In this document: piece after piece, positions 43,753-51,979 of the stretch
Layout of the letters: each line of letters opens with the position of its first letter
Numbering within the stretch: the first letter of the stretch is position 1
Origin: Paraburkholderia sp. BL25I1N1
GTDB taxonomy: Bacteria; Pseudomonadota; Gammaproteobacteria; Burkholderiales; Burkholderiaceae
DNA: 64,000 nucleotides
Direction of reading: 5' to 3'
NCBI RefSeq assembly: GCF_003002025.1
Contig: NZ_PVZB01000027.1
Span: forward strand, 60,883 to 124,882
Program-made: the position numbers and the translations under genes
Notes under the pieces: generated by a model
The model's input: the letters and a program-made list of their open reading frames with translations, nothing else
Told to the model about the DNA's origin: nothing
Database searches by the model: none

Positions 43753-44760
43753 TCAATAACCGCGGGTACGATCGACGATATTCGCCAGCGGTTCCCCGCG
43801 CAGGAATCGCGCGAAATTGCCAAACCAGAGTTCGAGCACCCGCAGGTTGTAATCGGGCGCGTCGCACGAAATGTGCGGCGTGACGACGAGCTTCGGCACG
43901 TCCCACGCCACATGTTCCGCCGGCAACGGTTCAGGATCAAATACATCGAGCAGCGCGCCGCCGCAAGCGCCTGAATGCAGTCGCTCGAACAACGCCACAT
44001 GGTCGAGCAGCGCGGCACGCGAGAGGTTGACGACGCCCGCGCCCGGCCTCATGCGAGCGAGGCGCGTGGCGGAAAGCAGGTCGCGTGTCTCCGGCGTAAG
44101 CGGCGCGGCGACAACGACGAAGTCGGCCTGTGGCAGCCAGTTGTCGAGTGCGGAGATCGTTGCGAGGACATCGACTGTTTCCACCGCCTGCGCCGATGCG
44201 GTGCCACTCCGGTTCAGTGCAATCACTCGCAAGCCGAGCGCTCGTGCCGCGCGGCTCGCTGCCATGCCCAGATCGCCGAAACCGATGATCAGCGCCGTCT
44301 TGCCGCGAATCGACGTGGTAAGCCGTGCGTCCCAGCGATGCTCCCGCTGCGCCTGCAACACGGCTGGCAGTTGCGCATTCAGCATCAGCAACGCCATCTG
44401 CGTATACTCGGCGGCCTTGTCGCTATGAATGCCGCTACTGTTCGTCAGGATCAGGTCGCGGCGCAAACGATCGAGCGGCATCAACTGATCGACGCCGGCG
44501 CCCGTCGTGTGAATCCAGCGTAGACGTGGTGCGTCGTTCACCTTGTCATGCGGAAATCTCGACGCCAGCAGGAAGTCGACGTCGTCGAACGGACGCGCGA
44601 ACCGCTCGCCGTCCCAGCCGAACGTCACGTCGATTTGCTGCGCAAGATCAGGATACCGCGCGCAGGCGACCTGCCACACGGCTTCGTGAAGATGAAAGGG
44701 CGGTGCCTGACGCCGCTGGCTTTCCAGGTGCAGCCGGTAACGGCGGGCAGGTCCGGTCAT
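43753..44760 (-). CDS. D-2-hydroxyacid dehydrogenase family protein
   Basis: An NAD-dependent dehydrogenase of 335 residues; the start at 44760 is chosen because the earlier frame runs into the dioxygenase beta gene. The nucleotide fold is IIGFGDLGMAASRAARALGL, and the catalytic set is complete: Arg in VNLSRAALLDH, Glu in DVFDPEPLP and His in VVTPHISCDAP. It is the last gene of an operon with the Rieske oxygenase subunits, where a cis-diol dehydrogenase would be expected. It may reduce or oxidise a 2-oxo/2-hydroxy acid derived from ring cleavage or a side chain. Substrate unknown. Confidence 0.88.
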   Translation of the reverse strand: MTGPARRYRLHLESQRRQAPPFHLHEAVWQVACARYPDLAQQIDVTFGWDGERFARPFDDVDFLLASRFPHDKVNDAPRLRWIHTTGAGVDQLMPLDRLRRDLILTNSSGIHSDKAAEYTQMALLMLNAQLPAVLQAQREHRWDARLTTSIRGKTALIIGFGDLGMAASRAARALGLRVIALNRSGTASAQAVETVDVLATISALDNWLPQADFVVVAAPLTPETRDLLSATRLARMRPGAGVVNLSRAALLDHVALFERLHSGACGGALLDVFDPEPLPAEHVAWDVPKLVVTPHISCDAPDYNLRVLELWFGNFARFLRGEPLANIVDRTRGY

Positions 44761-44773
44761 GCAGGCGACATCC

Positions 44774-45277
44774 TTATAGAGGCAGCGCAACGAGTGTGTC
44801 GTAGCGGCACGAATCCGTGACGACAGTGCGCTCACGCAGCAATGCGCGGCCGCCCTCGATGACAATCTGATCGATATAACGCCCAACGCTGAACACAACC
44901 ATGCCGCCTTCATAGCCGGTTCGCACGATCATGTAGCTGGTTTCGCAGCCGATCAGCCCGTCTTCGTCGCTGACGACTTCGGTCGGTCCAAGCACGTGAC
45001 GGTAGACATGCGGCTCGAACACATTAACCGATTGGATAGAACTGACGCGATCCAGCAACATGCCACGTGTGTTGCAGAACCAGATACCGAAATCGCGACC
45101 CGCTTCGAAATCGGCGCGCGTGAGTATGCGGTAAGTGCAATCTTCGGTGAAGAACTCCGGCCAGCGGTCTAAATCGCCATTGTCGATCGAACTGCAATAG
45201 TGGGCAATCAGGCGCGCAATGCACGCGCCCGTCTGGGTGCCAACCTCCAGCTCAGGGTAGCGCGTCGTGCTAGACAT
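44774..45277 (-). CDS. Ring-hydroxylating dioxygenase beta subunit
   Basis: Small NTF2-like subunit of 167 residues, usual for the family. Motifs include ARLIAHYCSSIDNGDLDRWP, FFTEDCTYRILTR and VGRYIDQIVIEGGRALLRER, VVTD. It has a structural, non-catalytic role. The start overlaps the end of the alpha gene by 8 bases (ATGTCTAG), ensuring coupled translation. A relic of another such subunit lies at 22.4 kb. Confidence 0.88.
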   Translation of the reverse strand: MSSTTRYPELEVGTQTGACIARLIAHYCSSIDNGDLDRWPEFFTEDCTYRILTRADFEAGRDFGIWFCNTRGMLLDRVSSIQSVNVFEPHVYRHVLGPTEVVSDEDGLIGCETSYMIVRTGYEGGMVVFSVGRYIDQIVIEGGRALLRERTVVTDSCRYDTLVALPL

Positions 45278-46544
45278 CCATCAGCTCTCTATAGAATTTC
45301 CAGAAACCGCGCACCGAGGTTTCGGTCGCGCGGGTCGCCATCGGGCCTGTGCCCTTTCCGCCCATCTCGATCACGGCAGCGTCGTCAAGATCGCCGCGAA
45401 TACCCTTTTCGACGAACGCGCCAATCGTGCCGTCTTCCATCGACACAAAACCCGCAGGCCCGACGAGATTGCTCTGCTTGCGCCGGATGAGCGTTTGCTC
45501 CGGCGTATCTTCCTCGAAGCCGAGTACGGTCCAGATCAGTTCGCATCGATCTACACCGAGCGGCACCACCTGCCGCACGCCGATGGAGTTCATGATCTGA
45601 TGCAGCACGAAACCCGGAAAAATGCTCTGGATCGCATTGGTGATCTGATCGGGATACTCCATCCACTGATCGATCAGCGAGGGATCCTTCAGGCCGAAAT
45701 CGTCGCGCATTGCGCGAATCACGCCGGAGTCGTATGCCTGATCGCCAACGTCGGTATAGCGCTTGGTAAAGGTGATGTGATGTCGGCTGTCTTCATCCTG
45801 CAACGTACCGCCTTCCGCCGATAGCCGGTTGATCTTGAAGGTCGAGAAAAACGCATGCAAAAGGCTCGGGTGATAGTTGTCCCGGCTATTCTCGACGTAG
45901 AGTTTCCAGTTGTTGTGCATCACCTGACTATAACGGCCAAGTATCTTTAAGCGCCCATACAGCGTGCGCTCCATGTGCCGCACCATCGTCGGTCCGAGAT
46001 AGTCCCTTAGTGCAGGGGCTTCTTCGGAAAACGAACCGAACACGAGGCCGCGGATGGTCTCCACGCGCAGCTTCGTCAGACGGAACTTCGATTTGTCGAA
46101 ATCCTCGGGCATGCCGCCTTTGCCCTGCACGCCCTTCTCGAATGCGACGCTCGTCAGTTCGCCGTCGAAGTTGTATACCCAGTTGTGGTAAGGGCAAACG
46201 AAATTCGGACGCTTGCGGTGCCCCTGCGCTTCGTAGCAAAGCACCGAGCCCTTGTGCACGCACTTGTTCACGAGCGCACCAATGGTGCCGTCCTGCTGGC
46301 GCACGACAATTACCGACGTATGGCCGACCTTGGTCGTGATGTAGTCACCCGGGTTCGCCATTTCGATATCGAGGCAGAGGAAACTCCATGTGGGCCCGCG
46401 AAATACGGCATCCTGTTCGCGCTCGTAGGTTGCCGCATCGGAGAACACACGTAGCGGCACACGTGTAATGCCCTCTTCCGGCCAGCGGATCCGGCTAGCG
46501 GGAAATCCAATGGCCGCGACCGCACCCTCGCACTTTTCCGTCAT
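45270..46544 (-). CDS. Ring-hydroxylating dioxygenase alpha subunit (Rieske)
   Basis: Catalytic subunit of 424 residues. The Rieske cluster ligands are Cys95-x-His97 and Cys117-x2-His120 (NKCVHKGSVLCY; VCPYHNWVYN). The mononuclear iron site is Asp222, His225 and His230 (VENSRDNYHPSLLHAF). Together with beta it should add both atoms of oxygen to an aromatic ring, or a single one, using electrons from a reductase. No reductase or ferredoxin gene lies in the window, so partners must be elsewhere. It stands after an SBP gene under a GntR gene. Confidence 0.93.
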   Translation of the reverse strand: MTEKCEGAVAAIGFPASRIRWPEEGITRVPLRVFSDAATYEREQDAVFRGPTWSFLCLDIEMANPGDYITTKVGHTSVIVVRQQDGTIGALVNKCVHKGSVLCYEAQGHRKRPNFVCPYHNWVYNFDGELTSVAFEKGVQGKGGMPEDFDKSKFRLTKLRVETIRGLVFGSFSEEAPALRDYLGPTMVRHMERTLYGRLKILGRYSQVMHNNWKLYVENSRDNYHPSLLHAFFSTFKINRLSAEGGTLQDEDSRHHITFTKRYTDVGDQAYDSGVIRAMRDDFGLKDPSLIDQWMEYPDQITNAIQSIFPGFVLHQIMNSIGVRQVVPLGVDRCELIWTVLGFEEDTPEQTLIRRKQSNLVGPAGFVSMEDGTIGAFVEKGIRGDLDDAAVIEMGGKGTGPMATRATETSVRGFWKFYRELMDV

Positions 46545-46617
46545 ATTGCTGCTCCGTCGATGAAGGCCTGTACTCCGAGGCGGCGGTTGTGGCCACTAAC
46601 CCATTCCCGATATCCGC

Positions 46618-47613
46618 TCATTTGACTGCTTCCGAGTCGAGATAAGGCTTCTGGTAGAAGAGATCCGCGGGAAGCTCGCCCTTCAGCGTACCGGCAGCCT
46701 TGAAAACTTCGAATGTGCGTTTCAGTGTGTCGATGTCGCCGGATTTGAACGAGACCGTATTCATGGCCGTCCAGTGGTCGCCGTAAAAACGCGCGCCCTG
46801 GTCGCTCATGTTGCCGGCCTTCTTGAGTATCGCCACGACCGCGTCGGGGTTGGCCGCGCCGAAGGCCAGCGCCTGACGCATGGCCGCGAGCACCTTCGCC
46901 GCATCCGCCGGGTTGTCCTTGAGCCACTCGCTGCGCATCACCGCGACACCGATATAGGGCGGTGTGCTCGCTTTGGTCATCTGTTTCCATTGATCGGACA
47001 AAGTCGTGATGACGCGGACTTTCTGCGCACTGTCCGGCACTTGCGCCACCGTGGTCGGACGCATGACGGCGGCGTCGACGTTCTTCTGAACGAGGAACTG
47101 CGCAAGACGCGGCTCGTCGCCCGCAACCAGGCGATAGTCGGCAAGCTTGAGCCCGTAATTGCCGTCGAGCACGGCTGTGCCGACGCCAGTGGTCGCACTG
47201 CCGATTGGCGACATGCCGACTTTCTTGCCGCGCAGTTCGCCCGCGGAACGAATGGGCGAATCCGCGAGCACGACGATTTCCGCATCGACGATCTGCGTGG
47301 CAGCCACCATCCTGACCGGCACACCCTGCTGGCTCAGGCTGAATGCTCCCGCGAGGCTGGTGCCGAATGCCAGATCGATCGCGTTCGAAGCCAGCGCAGT
47401 AGTTGGTCCGTTCACGTCCGGAAAGTGGAGGAACTGCACCTGCAGGCCCTGCTTCTCAAAGAACTTCTGCGCTTCGAGCACGGCGCCGAAACCGAGACTG
47501 GTGCCACTGGTCCAGTAGCCCACACGCAGTGGCGCCGCATACGCACTGGTAAGGCAAGCACCGGCTACTGCGAGTGTGCATGCTGCCTTTAGAACGCAAC
47601 GAAATGATTTCAT
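46618..47613 (-). CDS. NitT/TauT-type ABC substrate-binding protein
   Basis: A periplasmic binding protein of 331 residues with signal peptide MKSFRCVLKAACTLAVAGAC ending at AYA; the mature start is APLRVGYWTSGTSLGFGAVL. GKKVGMSPIGSATTGVGTAV and EPRLAQFLVQKNVDAAVMRP match the NMT1/SsuA-like family. It is paralogous to the SBP at 49.3 kb (shared APLR-GYWTSG start), and both appear to feed one permease-ATPase pair at 56-57.5 kb. Phthalate-type aromatic acid importers of this family (OphFGH) are known, which supports an aromatic ligand. Confidence 0.9.
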   Translation of the reverse strand: MKSFRCVLKAACTLAVAGACLTSAYAAPLRVGYWTSGTSLGFGAVLEAQKFFEKQGLQVQFLHFPDVNGPTTALASNAIDLAFGTSLAGAFSLSQQGVPVRMVAATQIVDAEIVVLADSPIRSAGELRGKKVGMSPIGSATTGVGTAVLDGNYGLKLADYRLVAGDEPRLAQFLVQKNVDAAVMRPTTVAQVPDSAQKVRVITTLSDQWKQMTKASTPPYIGVAVMRSEWLKDNPADAAKVLAAMRQALAFGAANPDAVVAILKKAGNMSDQGARFYGDHWTAMNTVSFKSGDIDTLKRTFEVFKAAGTLKGELPADLFYQKPYLDSEAVK

Positions 47614-47752
47614 GGTGCTTTGCCTGAAGTACGACGCAGCCAGTCTCCCAGCGTCGTCATTGAAGGATTACTAAGTGTCCTTATCAAAACATAAAGCACG
47701 GTGCAACCATTCATCGAGAGATTCCGCCTGAAGCGACGGCGGAATCTCCGTA

Positions 47753-48481
47753 TCACTTGCCGATCGCTACTAGCGGCGCATGCTCGAAGTCCTGCTTCAT
47801 GCTGCGCAGCACGCGCTCCATCGTCATGTCCCGAAACTTCTCGATGTGCCGGCGCGTAATGCGCGCGCCCGACTTGCCGTCGCCTGCCGACAGCACCTCG
47901 ACCAGTTGGCGGTGGTCATCGGAGATTTCCGGGCTGTCGTCTTCGTCGCTGAACCCGAGCGCCACCAGCCGCGCCATTTCGTCGAACAACACCGAGATGC
48001 TGCGCACCAGACGGTCGTTGCCCGATGCCATTGCGATCACCAGATGAAACTCCCGGTTCGCATCGAGGAAAAAACCGATCCGGTTGCCGTGGTTCTTCGA
48101 CGCCGTATTGCCGCGCGCGGCGCGATCGATCCGCATCAGCGCCTTTGCGTCCACCTTGCCGGCCGCGAGCCGCGCCGCCTCGGGTTCGAGAATGAGCCGC
48201 AGCGCGAACACCTCCTCGACATCCTTCAGCGTGACCGGCACGACGACGTAGCCGTGTCGCGGCACCGAACGCACCAGCCCTTCGTGCGTGAGACGCGCAA
48301 GCGCCAGCCGGCACGTCGACTTGCCGACGCCATATTGCTCCATCAGAGCAGCCTCGGTCAGCATGCTGCCTGGTTTCAGCGAGCAGGACAGTATCGCCTG
48401 CCGCATGGCCAGATAAGTCGACTCTCCCAGCAACTTGCCCTCGCCCGTGGCGTTGCCCCCAGAAACTATTTTCCCTACCAT
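47753..48481 (-). CDS. GntR family regulator with FCD domain (first of two paralogues)
   Basis: A 242-residue regulator. The winged helix is AMRQAILSCSLKPGSMLTEA, ALMEQYGVGKSTCRLALARL, THEGLVRSVPRHGYVVVPVT; the FCD domain (from about 85) contains LKDVEEVFALRLILEPEAAR, GFFLDANREFHLVIAMASGN. It is 242 against 247 residues for the copy at 57.6 kb, and both share LKDVEEVFALRL and SALTxRYGIGKxTCRxAL-type helices, clearly duplicates. It heads an operon with SBP, oxygenase and dehydrogenase genes. An operator-like GTAGG-N3-CTCAC lies 56 bases upstream. Confidence 0.92.
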   Translation of the reverse strand: MVGKIVSGGNATGEGKLLGESTYLAMRQAILSCSLKPGSMLTEAALMEQYGVGKSTCRLALARLTHEGLVRSVPRHGYVVVPVTLKDVEEVFALRLILEPEAARLAAGKVDAKALMRIDRAARGNTASKNHGNRIGFFLDANREFHLVIAMASGNDRLVRSISVLFDEMARLVALGFSDEDDSPEISDDHRQLVEVLSAGDGKSGARITRRHIEKFRDMTMERVLRSMKQDFEHAPLVAIGK

Positions 48482-48536
48482 GTTGCCCCCGTGCGCTCTA
48501 TCCAGGAATGGCTGTGTATTATGCTTACGTCATTCT

Positions 48537-48549
48537 GTAGGCACCTCAC
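48537..48549. promoter_or_regulatory. Candidate GntR operator upstream of the first paralogue
   Basis: GTAGGCACCTCAC (reverse GTGAGGTGCCTAC) matches GTRRG-N3-CTYAC found at the second GntR promoter and three times before the porin at 58.5 kb. Function is inferred. Confidence 0.5.
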
Positions 48550-48597
48550 CAACCTCAAATCATTCTAGGAGATGCATATCGGGAAGTAAACTGAACA

Positions 48598-48626
48598 CAA
48601 AATAAGCACACCGTGTCGCACGGTGT
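48598..48626 (-). terminator. Rho-independent terminator after UbiX
   Basis: ACACCGT and ACGGTGT make a perfect 7-base stem with a GTCGC-type loop immediately past the UbiX stop; in the minus direction GCTTATTTTG follows. It separates the UbiX-ended operon from the GntR-headed one. Confidence 0.7.
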
Positions 48627-48627
48627 A

Positions 48628-49215
48628 TCAGCCAGCAGTCCCGCTCCATCGGCGTACGGTTCGTGATTCGATATCGAACAGGTCGAGCACGCGCCCGAGC
48701 GTATGATCGACCATCTGCTCGAGCGTTAGTGGCAGCGCGTAGAACGCCGGCACTGGCGGATAGACGATCGCACCGGCGTCCGTGACAGCTGCGAGACTGC
48801 GGATATGACCCGCATGCAACGGCGTCTCCCGCACCATCAGCACGAGACGGCGACGTTCTTTCAGCATCACGTCCGCCGCTCGCGACAGCAGCGAACTGGT
48901 ACAGCCGGTGGCCACTTCCGACAGCGTCTTGATCGAACACGGCGCAACGATCATACCGTCGACGCGAAACGAGCCGCTCGAAATCGCCGCACCAATATCG
49001 GTGTTCGGATAGTTGACATCCGCGAGTGCCTGCAGATCGGCGAGCCGCATCTGCAACTCCTGCGCAAGTGTCACCTGCGCCGAACGGCTCACCACGAGGT
49101 GTGACTCCACCTCGAGCTCGCGTAACAGACGAAGCAAACGCACACCGTAGATCGCGCCCGAAGCGCCGCTGATACCGACCACGACGCGTCGCCGTGCTGC
49201 GCATTGATATCTCAT
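48628..49215 (-). CDS. UbiX family flavin prenyltransferase
   Basis: A 195-residue flavoprotein making prenylated FMN. The flavin site is VVGISGASGAIYGVRLLRLL, followed by VNYPNTDIGAAISSGSFRVD, GMIVAPCSIKTLSEVATGCT and ERRRLVLMVRETPLHAGHIR. It is the last gene of a minus-strand unit that includes UbiD and a NitT-type SBP, and a hairpin terminator follows. It presumably serves the UbiD of cluster C. It diverges from the UbiX at 37.8 kb. Confidence 0.93.
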   Translation of the reverse strand: MRYQCAARRRVVVGISGASGAIYGVRLLRLLRELEVESHLVVSRSAQVTLAQELQMRLADLQALADVNYPNTDIGAAISSGSFRVDGMIVAPCSIKTLSEVATGCTSSLLSRAADVMLKERRRLVLMVRETPLHAGHIRSLAAVTDAGAIVYPPVPAFYALPLTLEQMVDHTLGRVLDLFDIESRTVRRWSGTAG

Positions 49216-49267
49216 GCAACATCTCCTTTATCCACCGGATACCGCCATTGCGCGCGCAAACGGGTCA

Positions 49268-50272
49268 TCATGGCTTTTGACCCGCTATGATCTTCTTCGC
49301 CGTTCGGTACGGTCCGGTGACGAATACATCGGGCGGAAGCGTGCCTTTAATCGAACCGCTCGCCGTGAAGATCTGCTGCTCGCGCTTGAGCGTATCGATA
49401 TCGACTTGTTCGAAGGAAATGCTGTTCAGCTCGGCCCAATGCGCGGCGTAGATCTGCGCGTCGCTTGCGGGAAGATTCGCGACTTTCTGCAGGACCGCCG
49501 CGACCTGGTCCGGATGCGCGTTGCCCCAGGCGATTGCATTGTGAATCGCGACGATCAGCTTCGCGACGGATTGCGGATCTCGCTGAATCAATTCCGTGCG
49601 TGCCGCAGCCACGCCCAGATACGGCATCGCATCGGATTTCGTCAGCTTGTGCCATTCTTCCACCAGCGTGCCGAGACGCCGCGTCTTAACTCCCGTCAAT
49701 TGCGCGACCGTGACGGAACGCAGCGCCGCGGCGTCGACCTGGTGCTGCACGAGAAACTGCGCGAGGCGCGCCTCGTTGCCCGGCACCAGCGAATAATCGC
49801 CGGCATTGAAACCGTAATTCGCTTTGAACACCGCAGCCGTCATCAACGCGACCGAACTTCCCGACGGGGACATGCCGATCTTCTTGCCGCGCAGCTGCGC
49901 AATCGACTGGATCTGCGAGTCGGAGGGCGTAACAAATGTGACATCGGCTGGCGCCGTTGCACCGAAGATCTTGATCGGCACGCCGCTCGCTGCGATGCTG
50001 AACGCGCTCGCGCCCGCCACGCTGAAGCTCACGTCGATCACGTTGGCGGCGAGTCCGCTCGCCGGTGCGTTGACCTCGGCGAAGTGCACGAAACGCGCGT
50101 CGTCGATGCCGGCTTTCTTCAGGAAATCGCCGGTTTCCAGCACAGCGCCAAGGCCGAGGCTCACACCGCTCGTCCAGTAGCCGATGCGCAGCGGCGCGGC
50201 CTGCGCGGACAGTGCGAGCAGGGACATCACGGCGGCAAACAGCGCACGCCTTGCGAGCAGGTAAGGTTGCAT
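49268..50272 (-). CDS. NitT/TauT-type ABC substrate-binding protein (second paralogue)
   Basis: A periplasmic binding protein of 334 residues; signal peptide MQPYLLARRALFAAVMSLLA ends at AQA, and APLRIGYWTSGVSLGLGAVL begins the mature chain, mirroring the SBP at 46.6 kb. GKKIGMSPSGSSVALMTAAV and EARLAQFLVQHQVDAAALRS follow. It lies between UbiD and UbiX. Two binding proteins for one membrane complex suggest two related ligands, or a duplication still in divergence. Confidence 0.9.
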   Translation of the reverse strand: MQPYLLARRALFAAVMSLLALSAQAAPLRIGYWTSGVSLGLGAVLETGDFLKKAGIDDARFVHFAEVNAPASGLAANVIDVSFSVAGASAFSIAASGVPIKIFGATAPADVTFVTPSDSQIQSIAQLRGKKIGMSPSGSSVALMTAAVFKANYGFNAGDYSLVPGNEARLAQFLVQHQVDAAALRSVTVAQLTGVKTRRLGTLVEEWHKLTKSDAMPYLGVAAARTELIQRDPQSVAKLIVAIHNAIAWGNAHPDQVAAVLQKVANLPASDAQIYAAHWAELNSISFEQVDIDTLKREQQIFTASGSIKGTLPPDVFVTGPYRTAKKIIAGQKP

Positions 50273-50345
50273 CAGGTCAGCTCATTAATGGGGTGGATGG
50301 AGCGCTGCCGGCCCGCGCAGCGCACTCAACGACATCGCGCGCCAC

Positions 50346-51941
50346 TTAGCGCCGTGTCGGCGGCACGGCGTCGAAGCGCGAACCGCGCACGCACAGCTTG
50401 CCCTCCGCGGTTTTCCACAACTGCTTGCGTTCATGCAGTTCGCCGAGCGCGCGAGCCAGCGTGCGGAAGTCGTATTTCGACAGCCGCTCGGCGAGTTCGG
50501 TGTAGTAAAGCGGCGTGTCGCCGATGAGCGCAAGCGCCTCGGTTGCGGCTTGCTCCACCTGCTCCGGCTCCGATACATGCACCGTATCCGCTTTCCCGCC
50601 TACGTAGTCAGCGATCTTCGCCGTATCTGCGTATGCATAGGAAATGCGCTCGTAGCGCTCGTACGGAATGCCTTCGGAGATCGTTGCGTCCACACCGACC
50701 TTGGCGCCCGTCGGCACCATGCCGGGCGGCATCACCGGCAGGCTCGGGTCGAGCGGCTTGGCGCGTGCGCCGGGAATTACGATCAGATCGCGGTCGCCCT
50801 GCACGCGCGTCGCGATCGCCCATTCGACCTGTTCGCCGTTGAACACGTCGATGTCGTCATCGACGACCACCACGTGCTTCAAATCCATTACCGACAGCGC
50901 CGCCAGCAGCGCGTTCTTGCCTTCGCCCGCCTGCTTCCTGATCGAAATAACCGCATGCCAGAACGCGCGGCCGCCCAACGTCACGTTGATATCCTTCACC
51001 TGCACGCCGGCCGTACGCAGCGCGCTGCGGATCGCCTGATAGCGCGTCGGTGCCGCGAGCCACGTGTTTTCCCACGGCATGTGCAGCGAGTAATACATCG
51101 CGTCGCGCCGATGCGTGATCGCCTTGATGCGTACATCCGGGTTCCAGTGCAACCCGCCCATCAATGCGGTGAATTCGCCGAAACGGCCTTCCGGCTGGGT
51201 CCAGCCCGTCGGCAGGATTTCGGCTTCGATCACGATTTCAGAGTCGGCGATATAAGGCAGATCGACGGTCTCGCAAGGCGCCAATTCGACCGCCACGCCG
51301 CGAATGCCGCCCGCGATTGCCATTTCATCCACGCCGATGGGTGCGCGATAGCCGGCGCCCATGATTTCCATCGGATGGTTACCGATCGAAATGGAGATCG
51401 GACACGGCCGCCCCTGTTCATACGCACGCTGAGCGAACATGCGCATGTTGTTCGGCGTCACGATGTCGATACCGCTCAGCGCCTTTTCCTTGACCATGAA
51501 GCGGTAAATGCCGCTGTTCAAGCCATACTCCGGATCGCGCGAAATCACGATACCTGCGGTAATCATCGGACCACCGTCGAAGATCGAAGACATCGGAATG
51601 GGCAGGCGGAACAGATCGACATCGTCGCCTTTGTAGATCACTTCTTTCGTGGCAGACGTGGCGACGTATTTGGGCGGAATCGGGTTCTGAATGCCATGCG
51701 CCAGCATCTTCTCGATTTCGGAGTAGCTGTCGCAACCCATTGCCATCATCGCGCGCTCCTGCGTGCGGATAATGCCCGAGAGCAGCGGCATTTCGTAGCC
51801 GATCACGTGATGAAACAGGAGCGCCTTGTCGCTCTGGTCGACGAGCGTGCCCACGTGGCGGATATCGACGGGTTGCCGGATATCGACCAGTTGCTGTGCC
51901 GCGCGCAGGCGCTCCAGGAACTCGCGAAAGTTCTCGTTCAT
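50346..51941 (-). CDS. UbiD family prenylated-FMN decarboxylase
   Basis: A 531-residue UbiD-type decarboxylase. The ATG at 51941 follows GGAG; the earlier ATG at 51953 has no ribosome site. The active-site glutamates are Glu251 and Glu256 in QPEGRFGEFTA, where the usual PFGE is RFGE. MNENFREFLERLRAAQQLVD and MGAGYRAPIGVDEMAIAGGI are family-typical. It differs strongly from the two cluster B copies and so likely uses another acid. It follows the acyl-CoA ligase gene, so it may decarboxylate an acyl-CoA thioester, as in phthaloyl-CoA decarboxylase, or the free acid. Confidence 0.93.
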   Translation of the reverse strand: MNENFREFLERLRAAQQLVDIRQPVDIRHVGTLVDQSDKALLFHHVIGYEMPLLSGIIRTQERAMMAMGCDSYSEIEKMLAHGIQNPIPPKYVATSATKEVIYKGDDVDLFRLPIPMSSIFDGGPMITAGIVISRDPEYGLNSGIYRFMVKEKALSGIDIVTPNNMRMFAQRAYEQGRPCPISISIGNHPMEIMGAGYRAPIGVDEMAIAGGIRGVAVELAPCETVDLPYIADSEIVIEAEILPTGWTQPEGRFGEFTALMGGLHWNPDVRIKAITHRRDAMYYSLHMPWENTWLAAPTRYQAIRSALRTAGVQVKDINVTLGGRAFWHAVISIRKQAGEGKNALLAALSVMDLKHVVVVDDDIDVFNGEQVEWAIATRVQGDRDLIVIPGARAKPLDPSLPVMPPGMVPTGAKVGVDATISEGIPYERYERISYAYADTAKIADYVGGKADTVHVSEPEQVEQAATEALALIGDTPLYYTELAERLSKYDFRTLARALGELHERKQLWKTAEGKLCVRGSRFDAVPPTRR

Positions 51942-51979
51942 ACTGAACTCCATGATGTTGAATGTCGTGTCGGTTTCAC

